DNA from: Metridium senile
Taxonomy: Eukaryota > Cnidaria > Anthozoa > Actiniaria > Metridiidae
Assembly: GCA_949775045.1 (NCBI GenBank)
Contig: OX459102.1
Span: 6,914,073-6,978,072 of the forward strand
Direction of reading: 5' to 3'
DNA length: 64,000 nt
In this document: positions 42,901 to 55,989 of the stretch, piece by piece
Position numbering within the stretch: position 1 is the first letter of the stretch
How the letters are laid out: each line of letters begins with the position of its first letter
Translations under genes and position numbers: made by a program
The notes under the pieces: generated by a model
Databases searched by the model: none
What the model saw: only the letters and a program-made list of their open reading frames with translations
What the model was told of the DNA's origin: nothing

Positions 42901-45612
42901 ATCGATTATGGTAATAATGATTATGGTAATTATGATTATGATAATGACGATTATGGTAATAATGATGATGGTAATGATGATGATGGTATTGATGATTATG
43001 ATAATAATGATGATGGTAATGATGATTATTGTAATGATGATTATGGTAATAATGATTATGGTAATGACGATTATGGTAATAATGATGATTATGGTAATGA
43101 TGATGATGGTAATAATGATGATGGTAATGATGATTATGGTAATGACGATTATGGTAATAATGATGATGGTAATGATAATTATGGTAATAATGATGATGGT
43201 AATAATGATGATTGTAATAATCATTACCATAATGATCATTACCATCATCATTATTACCATTATCATCATTACCATCATCATTATTACCATCATCACTATT
43301 GCCATAATCATCATTACCATCATCATCATTACCATAATCATGATTACCATAATCATGATTACCATAATCATGATTACCATAATCATGATTACCATAATCA
43401 TGATTACCATAATCATTATTACCATCATATTTATTACAATCATCATTATTACCATCATCATTATTACCATAATTATCATTACCATCATCATTATTACCAT
43501 AATCATTATTACAATCATCATCATTAGCATCGTCATCATTACCATAATCATCATTACCAACACCATTTTAATCACTGCTATCCTAAAACATTGGTCATAA
43601 TCACCTTCACATGTACAACCACCACTGTCATTACTAAAGCCTTCATCATCATAAGTGCCACAACATCATTAACATCATTACCATCATCATTGTCATAATT
43701 AAGACCATCATTATCATCATTGCTGCACCATCATTATCATTTGCATCCGTTATCCTTACCATCATTGTCAATACATTCATCATCATCATCATCATCACTG
43801 CTACCATCATTATTTACTACCATCATCATCATTATATCATCACCAACATCATCATTACTATTATCATTACCATCATTTTTATCATCATCATAACTACCAT
43901 CATAAATACCATCATCTTTATTACCATCGTCACCATCATAACCATCATCATCATAACCATCATCATCATCATCATTATCATCATCATCTTTATCATTACT
44001 ATCATCATCACTACCATCGATAATCATTACCATGATTATCATAATAATCTCAGTATTCGTTATACTCACCTTGATCAACCCATTATCTTTACCATCTTCT
44101 TTATTCCATGCGCACTGCTTCCAGTTTTGACTGACTGACGAAACAGATGGTCCAGGCTTCCCTCGGTCACCTTTGGCCCCTGTAGCACCGGGCTGTCCCT
44201 TCAGATGAGCATCACGGCCATCACGTCCAGGAGTACCTGGCATTCCATTTTTTCCTGGAATACCGTTATGTCCTGGAACTCCTGGAGGACCACGAGGACA
44301 CACCTGAAACGAATTCAGCTATTAGAGACATAATTAAGAATTGCAGACCTTTTGGCATTTTGAGAAAAGAGCGATCCGTACATAAAGGTTCATTGTAAAG
44401 CGCGGTGCATTAAGACGTTTTAATTAAAAAAAATATTAAGGGTTGATGGCTTTGTGGCCTATTTTCTTATTTTCTAAATTCTTAGAGTTTCTTAAAAATT
44501 TAATATCTTTTTCTCAAACTTTAACAACTTATTGTTATCGTAAATGCATATCATAATAAAGGTCTCTTATCTTACATCGACAGTTTTAGAAATTATTATT
44601 GCTAGTCAGGGGCCGTTATGCAAAAGTCTATATAGACCACAGAAAAAGGCATCTCGACCGCGTACAATCAAGCTATTTGTTTTCTTTTTCAATATTTTCG
44701 TGTAAAATAAAAAGAATGTGTGACTATAATATGACGGTGTCATTTATTAATGGTTTCACTTCATGCTACAGTAAATATAAAAAATATGATAATTGTTAAA
44801 TCAGCAGAAAAGAAATGTCTTTTTGCAAGTATACGGAAATACTGATCATTATATAATAATTATTATGTTAAGCTATATATTTAAATAGATACAATGCGAC
44901 TATTAATTAAAGTCAGGCATTTGTCTCTGTGCAACTTTTTCTTATTTATTGCTTTCTTTACTTTCTGTATCAGTGCGTTTGTGTTTGTGTGAGTGATTGT
45001 TATATTTATATGTATATCTCTAAACATTTTGATTGTACATAACTGAATATTCGAGAATATACCGTTCGATAAATCTAGACTGAGAAAAACGTAAAAGTAT
45101 TGCAAAATCAAGAAAATATGAAAAATTAATATAAAATGTAGAATGTAAAATTATGTGCGTTGTAAAATTAAAGGCAATGAAGTACTGAATAAAACTGTTA
45201 AAAAAAAACAATGTGACTATCATATGCTGAAGGTGTCACGCATCAACTGAACTCAACGCTCTAACTCAATGCTACGGTAAATAAACTGACAAATCGCAAA
45301 CGAAGATCATTGTTAAATCAGAAGAAAAGTATTTTTCTATACGAAAATACTGTTTATCTATTCTCTTCAGAAATCTTAGTAAAGTTAGAATAGTCAACGT
45401 TGCGCAAAACATAATTCAAAGCTAATTAAGAGGTCAATTAACTTACAAACCATTTGGTATGATACTAACAAAAAGGGTTTATGTTCGATAAGAATTTTTC
45501 AATAGAAAAGACACTTTTTTTGCATTCAGTTAAATTACTGTAATGAAAATTATCTTACCTGATGACTGCTGGCCGTCCTTACAACCAACAACAATAACAA
45601 AATATAGAACAT
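39958..45612 (-). CDS. CTHRC1-like: CTHRC1-like secreted collagen-repeat protein, gene C
   Basis: Exons are 45612-45559, 44303-44070 and 40305-39958, all phase 0, giving 211 aa. The signal peptide is [16 protein letters not shown]. The collagen exon begins [14 protein letters not shown] and ends with [20 protein letters not shown]. The C-terminal exon is open throughout and carries [48 protein letters not shown] and [13 protein letters not shown]. It differs from the paralogues by Lys for Asn in AGKVRVGF and by IQE for IEE. AATAAA lies 85 bp beyond the stop (39873-39868). Intron 1 is 1,255 bp and intron 2 is 3,764 bp of microsatellite. Confidence 0.93.
40430..44050. repeat. 3.6-kb (CAT/CCATAAT)n microsatellite in intron 2 of gene C
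   Basis: CATCATTACCATAATCATCA-type repeats run from 40430 to 44050. Blocks of about 360-370 bp are tandemly duplicated (about 41655 and 42020). At 42757 the strand composition flips to (GAT)n, and it flips back at about 43219. Frames of up to 419 residues (poly-M/I/V or poly-I/T) are artefacts. Confidence 0.97.
42757..43219. repeat. Inverted block inside the microsatellite
   Basis: This 463-bp block reads GGTAATGATGAT where its neighbours read ATCATCATTACC. It includes TTAGGATGGTAATCGGATGA, the exact complement of TCATCCGATTACCATCCTAA at about 41494-41513. It is therefore an inverted copy of about 41150-41600 and could form a long hairpin with it. Confidence 0.88.
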
Positions 45613-46329
45613 CTTTTGAAAACAACAACTTAAGTGAATTAGTACCGATAAGTCCGATCTGCGTTTCTGTATTTGTGTTTTTATCAGAGCAAAGTGTATC
45701 ATCAACACTCGTTAAGATAATGAAGAACGAAAGGTTGATACAGTTGCTAAGTTAGAAAATTATTTTTCCGCTATACTCAGTTAACTTGCTTAAACAAGAA
45801 TCTACAACATTGGTCGTAACTCAAAGTCAACTATGGCCAAACTGTCCAATCACCATCCACATACGAGACTCGGAGTCTGGTTGATTGACATCAACTTTCC
45901 CATTTATCTGACATTAGTTAGACAGTATCAAACCAATGTTTACTCTTTTAACCACGAATGATGTTTTTAGAATATCCATACAATTACCATGATAATTTTG
46001 TAAACCCATACATCATGTTCGATGAATCATCAATAAGTCTTGGCAAGAATATTTTTCTCAACTTCTGATTATAGTCTATATTAATTGTGTATATAGTAAA
46101 GGTCCTACAATTGAACTTTAGTTTTTGTACTGAAAAAGCATGATGTATTTTTAACAGAGTCTTCTAGTGATTTTGTATTTTCGCAGGGAATTAAAAGAAG
46201 GGACTGTTCGCAGTCTAGCCTATATCTAGCTTTCTCTTTTATTAAGAATCGCACGATTGTCATTAGCCAATCATATTTCTAGTGCAATTGTCAATTTTCA
46301 AGGACAGTATTGTTTCCTTGTAAAAAAGA

Positions 46330-46745
46330 GCAAAACACTAAAACCTTAGAATAATACAAAATACATATTACTGACTAATAGTTCTATTTAGAGTATATAT
46401 CTAGTTGGCAACCAGAAACATGAAATACAAAGGAAAACACATCTCATTACAACTTTACTTGTCTTTCATGCACTGTGACTTACAAAGTCACTAAATACCA
46501 ACTATTACACATCTAGTACTGAGATTTTATTATTACAAAATAGTTGCTACTGACTAATAGTTTCTATTTAGTGACTATTTAGTTGCTATCGCTCAACCAG
46601 AAACATCAAAACACAAAGGAAAACACACCTCATCACAACTTTACTTGTCTTTCACAGTTACTAATAGTCACTAAATACGAACTATTACACATCTAGTACT
46701 GAGATTATATTATATTTCTTGGATATAAAGTTTGTGCTATGAGAT
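46330..46745. repeat. Two-copy repeat of about 195 bp
   Basis: Units start near TACTGACTAATAGTT and contain AACTTTACTTGTCTTTCA, then ACTATTACACATCTAGTACT. A third diverged copy is at 54675-54860 and parts lie at 58460-58560. The interior CACTAAATA/ACTATTAG words resemble the foldback at 25891-26182. Confidence 0.75.
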
Positions 46746-47078
46746 CTATTGTTATTACGTTGAGTCCAAAGAGCAGAAATAAAAGATCCCGATAAATTTT
46801 AAGTAAAGAGTAACAAAATACATTCCAGTCTTTGTAAATAAAGAATAAGAATATACTTTTATCAATATTGCATGCGGTAAAAATCGCTAAAATGGCTCGA
46901 CATTGTCACTAAAGAAAAACAACGACGTAAACAACACGTAACCAAGAAGTTTTCTTTTCATTAACATATACATTCAGCTAACAATACTTGTATGGGCTAC
47001 CTGTGGAGTAATCAGTGACTCAATTTCTGTCACGACATCTTTGTCACGGGCTTTTGTATGACATAACAAAACCCTAGC

Positions 47079-47152
47079 CTGTGTACAGCCGTCCGCACCC
47101 CTCCCCCTACCTCTCCGTAGGGGTAGGGGTGGGGACAGCTGTAGACAGGCTA
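47079..47152. mobile_element. Small hairpin element (CTAGCCTGTGTACAGC)
   Basis: TAGCCTGTGTACAGC pairs with GCTGTAGACAGGCTA around a (CCCCTAC) rich loop that is itself self-complementary. Confidence 0.6.
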
Positions 47153-47389
47153 CAAAACCCATCAGTCAATTTATTATCGACGCGTTCGTTCTTTGTTTCA
47201 GCCTAATAGGGCTTAATTATTATTTGTGAATTTCGTTGTATTTTATAACAAATATGGATGGTTATACTATATATGATAGAGGGTGAGATTGCCCTAGAAA
47301 TAACTTAATCATGTCACGTGATCGTGGAAATGCTTTATATTTAATAATAGTCTTTTCCACAGTTCTCTGCGCCATTTGGAAAGGCCGGC

Positions 47390-47905
47390 AGCCTTTACAT
47401 CGAAGCGAGACGAACGGTGCATGAGCTTGCAATGATAGAGACCTTTTATCACCTTATTCGTATGTCTCTTTAATTGCTAGTCTCCCTCGCAACCGTGTTT
47501 AGTGTCGGGCTTCCTGTGTCCCTCCTTACTAAGGGAGAAATACAACGGATACGACGGTGAATAAAGAGCTTGCAATGATAGAGACGTTTTTACACCATAT
47601 TCCACCTTATTCCTTATCTCTATCATTGCTAGTCTCCCTCGCAGCCGTGTTTAGTGTCGGGCTTCCTGTGTACCTCCTTACTAAGGGAGAGATACAACGG
47701 ATACAACGGCGAAAGAGCTCAGCAATGATAGAAACCCTTTTAACACCTTATTTCTATGTCTCTATCATTGCTAGTGGTTCGCAGTTGTTTTTAGTGTCGG
47801 GCTTCCTGTGTAAGGGAGGCACACAGGAAGCCCGACACTCAAAACGTCTACGAGTGAGACTATATCATTGCAAGCTTACAGTTCGTCTCGCTTCGATGCA
47901 AAGGC
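47390..47905. repeat. Three tandem hairpin units (GCAATGATAGAGAC ... GTGTCGGGCTTCCTGTG)
   Basis: Each unit pairs GCAATGATAGAGAC with TCTCTATCATTGCTAG and carries TTTAGTGTCGGGCTTCCTGTGT. The last also has the complementary ACACAGGAAGCCCGACACT, forming the full foldback seen at 37705-37950. Confidence 0.82.
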
Positions 47906-48457
47906 ACGGTTACCTTTCAAAATGGCGCAGAGAACTGTAAAAGGGACTATTATTCGCTAAAGGAGAGGTGAATATCGATGAATCATAGATGAGACAAGGT
48001 TATTATTCACCGATATTAATCAAGCCTGATCGAATAGAATAATTTTTACAAAGGTGATTATTTCAAAAAGTTATAATAACTGGCAACTATATATCAAAGA
48101 AAATCTATTTCGTATTCCTAAAGAGGCACGAAGCACTGTAGGTGTTATTAAAAAAAAATTGATGAAATTTTAGAATCGATCAGCTATTATATATTTAAGA
48201 TGAGTTACCGAATATATGAATTACTTTTCTTCTGCGGTTTCCTAAAATATACCAAAGTAATGATAAACCGGGGGTATTTCTATGATCACATGTATATTTA
48301 TACCATAAAGTATTTATAATTAGAAAAACAAAAAATACAATGCACTACAATTGCTGAATAAGCACTTTTTATTGATTGCTTTACATGTATTTATTTAATG
48401 TGTGTATTTGAACACTTATTTATACTTAATCTTTTTCTTGTTGGTTTTTCTTTCCAT

Positions 48458-51400
48458 CTATGATTGTTGTGGGGGGACTTCTTCGATCACAATCCTGGAA
48501 ATGGAATTCCATCCCGAATAAGCATCAGCATTGCCATAACCTTTGCAATTGCCTACCCAGAACCCAACACGCACATTGCCGGCAAGGATATTAGTGCAAT
48601 AGCCTTCGATATGCCGGTGTCGGAAGATGTCGGTGTTGATTCTGATGTAGAATACACCATCGATGGGAAGAGGACCTTTGCATTCTACACCATTGAAGGT
48701 GAAATACCATCTCTTACAACAACGTTTGCATCCCTGTATTCTGAGATTGCCGCCATAGAAGACACGGAGGGCAGTTTTGGAATTCTTTTTCTTGAAAATA
48801 CACTCCTGGAATTCACATATTGATGACATTTAATTTAACGATAATTAATTTAATTTTTCTTCTGACCATCTTCAGTGATCAGAATAGAATTGTTTAGAAA
48901 TTACATGAAGAAAACAAGTGAAAAGAATATCATAACCACTATCATTCTAATCATCATCATCATTACCATACCCATCCTTATAATCATCACCAGAATCATG
49001 ATCATTACAATCATAATAAACGCATCATCATCACTACCATCATCAACGTACATTACAGTCATCACCATTATCACTAATTATAATCATTATCATCGTCGTC
49101 ATTACCATCATCATAATTACCATCATCATTAGTACCACAATCATCATTATCATAATCATCATTACCATCATCATCATTACCATCATCGTCATTACCATAA
49201 TCATCATTACCATAATCATCATTACCATAATCATGCATCACAGGGTTCGAGCTGATGTCAGTGAAAAAAATCTTAGGAGTATTCAAGGAGTTTTCAAGGA
49301 CCAAAAAGTAATTTTTAAGCACTTTTTGCGACAACTTTAATATAGAAATGATATTCCTGTCATTGTTAACATCGCACAGAATCAACACATTTTATCAAAA
49401 TTTACCCTACTTTAGCTAGAATTAAGGAGTTTTTAAGAAGTTTATGCTGATTTTCTAAACTTCAAGGTCTTTTAAAGTGCCCTTAAAAACGTAAATCAAA
49501 TTTAAGGAGTTTTCAAGGAGTTTAAGGAGTAGCACGAACCCTGTCATCATTACCATCATCATTATTACCATAATCATCATCACCATCATCATCATTACCA
49601 TAATCATCATAACCCTAATCATCATTACCATAATCATCATTACCACCATAGTCATTATACCATAATAATAATTACCATAATCATTATTACCATAATCATC
49701 ATTACCATAATCATCATTACCATAATCATCATTACCATCATCATCATTACCATCATCATTATTACCATAATCATCATCACCATCACCATTATTGCCATAA
49801 TCATCATAACCCTAATCATCATTACCATCATCGCCATTACCATCATCATCATTACCATAATCATCATTACCATAATCATCATTACCATCATCATCATTAC
49901 CATAATCATCATTACCATAATCATTATTACCATAATCATTATTACAATCATCATCATTACCACCATCATTATTACCATAATCATCATCACCATCACCATT
50001 ATTGCCATAATCATCATAACCCTAATCATCATTACCATCATCGCCATTACCATAATCATCATTACCATAATCATCATTACCATAATCATTATTACCATAA
50101 TCATCATTACCATAATCATTATTACCATAATCATCATTACCACCATAGTCATTATACCATAATAATAATTACCATAATCATTATTACCATAATCATCATT
50201 ACCATAATCATCATTACCATCATCATCATCACCATCATCATTATTACCATCATCATCATTACAATAATCATCATTACCATCATCATCATTACCATCATCA
50301 TCATTACCATCATCATCATTACCATAATCACCATTACCATCATCATTATTACAATAATCATTACTGCCATAATCATCATTACCATAATCACTAGGGCTGT
50401 CCAAAAGTTGCTCCAAAAAGTCAAAAAAGTTGCTCATAATTTCCTAAAAAGTTGCTCAAAAGTTGCTCAAGAAAACAAAAAGTCGCTTAAAAGTTGCTCA
50501 AAAATCTAAAATTTCCTCAAAAAGTTTTGACGTTTATTATCAATTTGTTGATTTAAGCATAAAATTCCGTCAGCTTTATTAATATAACTTGTTACCATCA
50601 ATTTAGAATATTTCCTTGGTATTTGCAGAAAAGTTTCTTTTGATTATACAAACGCTGACCACATGGATCGTATTCACGAATTACCACAAGAAGACTACTT
50701 CTTCACAAAGTGTAGTATTCAAATACTGTAAAGCTTATTGTCAAACCGGATTTGAATCTTTGGAGTAAAAAAAAAACATTTTTTTATTGGGCCTGTTAAT
50801 TGGTTGGAACTCATGTAACAATTAAAAAAAAAGAACAAAAGTGGCTCGAAAGTGAAAAAGTTGCTCGAAATTAAAAAAGTTGCTCGAAATCAGAAAAGTC
50901 GCCCAAACGGTTGCCAAGCAACTTGTGGACAGTCATAATAATCACCATAACCATCATCATTAATCTAGATGATACAAGAACATGTAACTAGCCAATCAGC
51001 GCGAAGGTAACAAGCTCAAGTTGTTACCATAGCCCATGACAGGAAAAAATTGCACACCAAAACCTGCCTCAGTAGAGTAGGGAACGAATGATTTTTTTCG
51101 GTCAGAAAAATAGAAACTAAAAGTCAAAAACAGATTTTAAAAACCAATATACAACAACATTTACAACATGATATAACAATTATCGTCAATAAAATAAAAT
51201 CATTCTTGAAAATGTAAAGCATCAAATAAACTTTTTTTTAATACGTCGAGGCTCCCCTCCCTCGAAATGATAGTTGGTCAGTGCGGGTTTTACATAGGTT
51301 TAGAAGCCATTAGGGACGACGGTCAACTTCACGACTTCAAAAGTTCATTGAATCGTCGTTCAAGTCCAACATATCTCAAGAGAAACCATTCTAAATCTTT

Positions 51401-53547
51401 TTCCTAAGATCTCGTTTCATGTAATGTCTTGATAACGACGGTTTATGTCGAAACGAGTCGAAACAAACTGAATTCGCTGTTAACAACACGACTCTGCGAA
51501 CCTTCTTCCATGGTGAAAGAAGCTCGACTAAATTCCCTTTCAAAATGCATGTACATGTTTATATTAAATCAAGGTGCAAAGAAGTTTCACATGAACATTG
51601 TACTCTTAATCCGTTGTTTATTTTCTTCTTACAATATATTGAAATACCTTAATCGACACGTACTGTTTTTATGAAAATAAAAAAAAGTATCGACATACAT
51701 GCGAGTTTGGTTGAATGAACGGCGACCTTCGTTATATTTATATTTTTATACAGTACCGCATTACAAAAATGCACGGGCTCAAGGCTAACAACTTTGGTGA
51801 ACTCGTATGCAGGCCTGGTCGCAAATACATTACCTAGATATCCTCATATCCATAATCATCATTACCATCATCACCATCATCATCATCATTTCCATTATCA
51901 CTTCACCATCATCATTACCATCATCATCATTACTTTGATTATTATCGTTTTCATCGTAGTAGTTATACTCACCTTGATCAACCCATTATCTTTGCCATCT
52001 GCTTTATTCCATGCGCACTGCTTCCAGTTTTGACTGACTGACGTACCAGATGGTCCAGGCTTCCCTCGGTCACCTTTGGCCCCTGGAGAACCAGGCTTCC
52101 CTCGGTCACCTTTGGCCCCTGGAGAACCGGGCTGTCCATTTATCTGAGCATCACGGCCATCACGTCCAGGAGTACCTGGTGTTCCATTGTGTCCTGGGAC
52201 ACCGTTATGCCCTGGACGACCTGGAGGACCACGAGGACACACCTGAAACGTATTCAGCTATTAGAGATATAATAAAAAATTGCTGGCCATTTGTCATTTT
52301 GAAAAAATAAGGATCCGTACATAAAGTTGATTGTAAAGCGCATGCTTCAATATTTCTCGAATTCTGATTGGCTGAAGCGCAGTCCATCCAAAGGACGTAT
52401 TGGACCGTTTCTACGACAACAGTCCAATTTTCGTACTTTTTTTTTTTTCAGACCAGAAAATTAAAAACAACTTGTAAAGTATTGCAATAAGTATTTTGCA
52501 AAAGTTTTGCCTTTTCATACCTGCAAAGTGTTTTTTAGCCATTTTTTTTTTGTGATTTTAATGTATTTTTATTCAATCAATAATGAGAGATTCTGAGATA
52601 AAATATTTGCGATTTAATTTGCTAAGAAAAAAAAAACATATAATAAACGATTTATTAACCTCGCTTGTTCGGTCTGTACGGAAAAATATCAGACCTCGGT
52701 CTGATATTTTCCCGTTCCGACCTCATGCACGGTCGGTTAATCACCTCTTAGTATTCTCAATTAAATTAAAATTAGTTCAGTTTATTCACAGATGACACAA
52801 CATTCTTTTTACAAAGTGAAAACTTATTTTAACGTGTGCTCTGATTCTTCCATGATTTTTATATTTTTTATTTCTAAAAAGGCAGACATTTGTTTCTTTG
52901 TAACTTTTCCCTTTTTCTTGCCTTCTTTACTTTCTGTGTGTGTGTGTGTTTGTGTGAGTGAATGTTATATTTAAATGTATATCTCTAACCATTTTGATTG
53001 TAAATACAAATATACCGTTCGATAAATCTAGACTGAGAAAAATTTAAAAGAAAAATGCAAAATTTAGAAATTATGAAAAATGTATACAAAATGTAGAATG
53101 TAAAATTATGTACGTGGTAAAAGGCAATGAAGTGATACAACTTTTAAAAAATGTGACTATTATATGCTGAAGGTGTGACGCATCAACTGAACTCAACGCT
53201 CTAACTCGATGCTACGGCAAATAAAACAAATCGCAAACGAATATCATTGTTAAATCAGAAGAAAAGCTGTTTACTATACGAAAATACTGTTTATCTTTTC
53301 TCTTCAGAAAGCTAAGTAAAGTTAGAATAGTGAGCGTTGCGCAAAACATGATTCAAAAATAATCAAGTGAACAATAAAAACTTACAAAATATTTCAATTA
53401 GTAGTAACAAAAAAGTTTTATGTTCGATAAGAATATAGACAATAGAAAAGACACTTTGTTTCAGTTAAATGACTGTAATCAAAATGCTCTTACCTGATGA
53501 CTGCTGGCCGTCCTTACAACCAACAACAACAACAGAATGTGAAACAT
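48458..53547 (-). CDS. CTHRC1-like: CTHRC1-like secreted collagen-repeat protein, gene D
   Basis: Exons are 53547-53494 ([18 protein letters not shown]), 52242-51973 and 48805-48458, all phase 0, giving 223 aa. The collagen exon is 90 codons, 12 more than in B, C and E. A 36-bp segment (52091-52126) exactly duplicates 52055-52090 and adds one more copy of the 12-residue block containing [10 protein letters not shown] without breaking the Gly-X-Y register. The C-terminal exon is intact with [38 protein letters not shown] and [19 protein letters not shown] lies 85 bp beyond the stop. Intron 2 (3,167 bp) holds microsatellites plus two MITEs. Intron 1 carries an insertion of about 500 bp (52341-52875) absent from B and C. 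Confidence 0.94.
48940..49237. repeat. (CAT)n-type microsatellite, intron 2 of gene D, left part
   Basis: CATCATTACCATAATCATCA repeats running up to the MITE at 49238. The opening TTACCATACCCATCCTTATA matches the start of the gene C intron 2 tract (about 40720), so both tracts descend from one seed. Confidence 0.93.
49238..49547. mobile_element. hAT-like MITE with CAGGGTTCG ends
   Basis: Termini CAGGGTTCGAGCT / AGCACGAACCCTG. The interior is rich in AAGGAGTTTTCAAGGA on both strands. It is inserted in the microsatellite, with TCATCA and TCATCATTA on the two sides. Assignment to hAT rests only on the CAGGG end. Confidence 0.75.
49548..50393. repeat. (CAT)n-type microsatellite, intron 2 of gene D, right part
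   Basis: CCATAATCATCATTA repeats with an internal duplication: the block ending ACCACCATAGTCATTATACC occurs at about 49640-49660 and again at about 50140-50160. Confidence 0.93.
50394..50938. mobile_element. MITE with GGGCTGTCCAAAAGTTGCT ends
   Basis: Left end TAGGGCTGTCCAAAAGTTGC, right end AAGCAACTTGTGGACAGTC. Sub-terminal AAAAGTTGCTC is repeated many times in the same orientation near both ends. No coding capacity. Confidence 0.78.
50968..51305. repeat. 340-bp duplicated block (copy in gene D intron 2)
   Basis: AACTAGCCAATCAGCGCGAA, then CACCTGCCTCAGTA and TACGTCGAGGCTCCCCTCCC match 61350-61690 in intron 2 of gene E in the same orientation. The minus strand of the E copy has a short ATG frame starting [10 protein letters not shown]; this frame is broken here. 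Possibly a captured first exon, not recognised. Confidence 0.8.
52341..52875. mobile_element. Insertion in intron 1 of gene D
   Basis: Sequence collinear with introns of B and C stops at AAGCGCAT and resumes at GGCAGACATTTGT. The insert contains TTCTGATTGGCTGAAGCGC and the palindrome AAAATATCAGACCTCGGTCTGATATTTT. Family not recognised. Confidence 0.65.
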
Positions 53548-54085
53548 CTTTTGAAAACAACAACTTCAGTGATTTAGTACTGACTGCAAGCTTGATCTGC
53601 GTTTCTGTAATTGTGTTTTTATCAGAGCAAAGTGTATCATCCACTCTCGTTAAGATAATGACGAAAGAAAGGTTGATACAGTTGCTAAGATAGAAAATGA
53701 TTTTTCCGCTATACTTAGTTAACTTGCTTAAACAAGAATCTACAACATTGGTCGTAACTCAAAGTCAACTATGGCCAAACTGTCCAATCACCATTGACAT
53801 CAACTTTCCCATTTATCTGACATTAGTTAGACAGTATCAAACCAATGTTTACTCTTTTAACCACGAAGGATGTTTTTAGAATATCCATACAATTACCATG
53901 ATAATTTTGTCAACCCATACATCATGTTCCATGAATCATCAATAAGTTTTGGCAAGAATATTTATCTCATCTTCTGATTATAGTCTATATTAATTGTATA
54001 TACAGTAAAGGTCCTACAATTGAACTTTAGTTTTGTACTGAAGAAGCATGATGTACTGTTAATAGAGTTTGATAGTGATAGTGAT

Positions 54086-54515
54086 ATAAAAGAACCAGTG
54101 AGTTAACAACCACCAGCCTAAAAGTATTAAGCACCCAAAGTACAAGAACCACTTCATGCTTAAAAATGAAACTGGTTCTCAAAAAAACCTTATTAAACAG
54201 TTAGCTGAATTATTTATAAGGTAGTAGGAAGAAAAATGACGATAAGATCTGACCCCAAGGGCTAGACAATTACCATTTCTAGTTAAACTGAGACAAGTTA
54301 CATTAATAGTTTGTATAATTAACAGTTAAATTACAGTTCATTTACTAGTTTCATTGGATGCATTAAAGGTTTAAAACTCTAAATCAGGAACAATTGTTTT
54401 TGACGGAAATAAGAACCAGTTAAGAAACACTTTATCCTCATTTACTTCTAAGTACCCGTTACATATAAGAACCACTTCAGCCTGAAGTCAAAAATTACTG
54501 GTTCTTTTTTTATGG
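54086..54515. mobile_element. Foldback with AAAAGAACCAGT ends (empty site copy)
   Basis: ATAAAAGAACCAGTGAGTTA mirrors ACTGGTTCTTTTTT, and internal AGAACCACTTCA/AAACTGGTTCT pairs recur. The site corresponding to the 57843-58085 insertion is uninterrupted here (TTAACAGTTAAATTACAGTT near 54318-54338). Confidence 0.75.
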
Positions 54516-55989
54516 GGTTTGTCTGTAGTATACATAGCTTTCTCATTGATTTAAGAATGGCACGATTACAATTAGAAAATTATGTTTCTAGTTAAATTGT
54601 GTTTTTTCAGGGACATTATTTTTCCCTTGTAAAAAAAAGCGAAAACATTAAAACCATGAAATAATACAAAATACATACTACTGACTAATAATTTATATGG
54701 CATAGTCTATTAAGTCGCTATCTTGAATTGCAACCCGCAGAAACATCAAATAGAAAGAAAAGCACACCTCATTACAACTTTACTTGTCTTTCACAGTGAC
54801 TAATAGTCGCTAAATACGAACTATTATACATCTAGTACTGAGATCTACATGAACATTTTATTATATTTCGTGGATATTCATTTTGTCCTCTGAGATACTA
54901 TTGCTATTAAGCTGAGTCCAAAGAGCAGGAATAAAAGATCTGATACAAAAACCGACAGGGAGGGGGAAGGGAGGGAGGGGATGTTGGTTGTTCCTCATCC
55001 TGACCCTATTTATGACACTTGACAGTAAACAAAATACATACAATATTCAAGACAAATCAAAAATGGCCCCTTTTTAATGTTTTTCCCAATAATAAAGCAG
55101 AGTTGCAATAGCTTCTAATTCTTTTTTACACAATCAAGGACCATATAGGCTAAGACACACAAAACAAAATTCAAACTGAATACTAGATACTATTCAAGAC
55201 AATTTGAAGGGGTAGGAATGAGAATTCATTCCCTATGGTTTCATGTTTTCATGTGGACGTGTTGGAAAACATTTCGTATTCAAAAACGATCCTCAGATTC
55301 AGTTTGTGTGCACATTTTTCATCGGCCGATTAGTAGTACAATAGTGTCATGTGTGTACAGGTTATAGTTAAGACTTTAATAAACCTATTGAGAAACAGTC
55401 TATGTAAAAGTGGTCCACTACAATTGGGATCAGAAAATAGTTTTTCCTCAAACCTTTACCATGAATGCATGGTACATACCAGTGAGTAAATTCGCCAAAA
55501 TAATTGTTTACAGTTCATTTAATTTCTCCTTGACCCAAAGTCTTCGAGACTTTCTATTATTCACACACATATTTACAAGAATAATTGCTTTCCTTCATGT
55601 CTTTGATAATAAGATAATAATATGAATTGATAAATTAAATATATTATATAGAAAAGAAGATATGGGGTGTGTGTGGTTGTCGAAATAGTTAAAACTTTCA
55701 AGTCGACAACCACCCATATGAATAGTAGTTAGGTCAATATCAAGATAGAGAACTGATATTTACAATTAGGTTTAAAACTGTTATTTACAAATGTTGATAT
55801 TGAGGAAGTATGATCGAAGCGTTCTATTCTATAGTAGAAATATGTTGAAATGTAAAATTGTTCGAGTTGGAATTCTAAAATACTTTTTCTTGCAGAGGAC
55901 TTAATAATCATATAATGGTTTGTTTTTAACATTCACTGCCAATTTATTTGTTGCACAATATTTTAGTACAGTATTTAATTCGGTGTTCA

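Larger units (their letters stand above)
45613..48457. other. Spacer between genes C and D
   Basis: From left: the 5' flank of gene C, whose 45728-46150 part is shared with 53660-54060 and 57195-57550; a two-copy repeat at 46330-46740; a small hairpin at 47079-47152; a cluster of hairpins at 47390-47905; and the conserved 3' flank of gene D from about 47900, with AATAAA at 48373-48368. No exon recognised. Confidence 0.7.
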
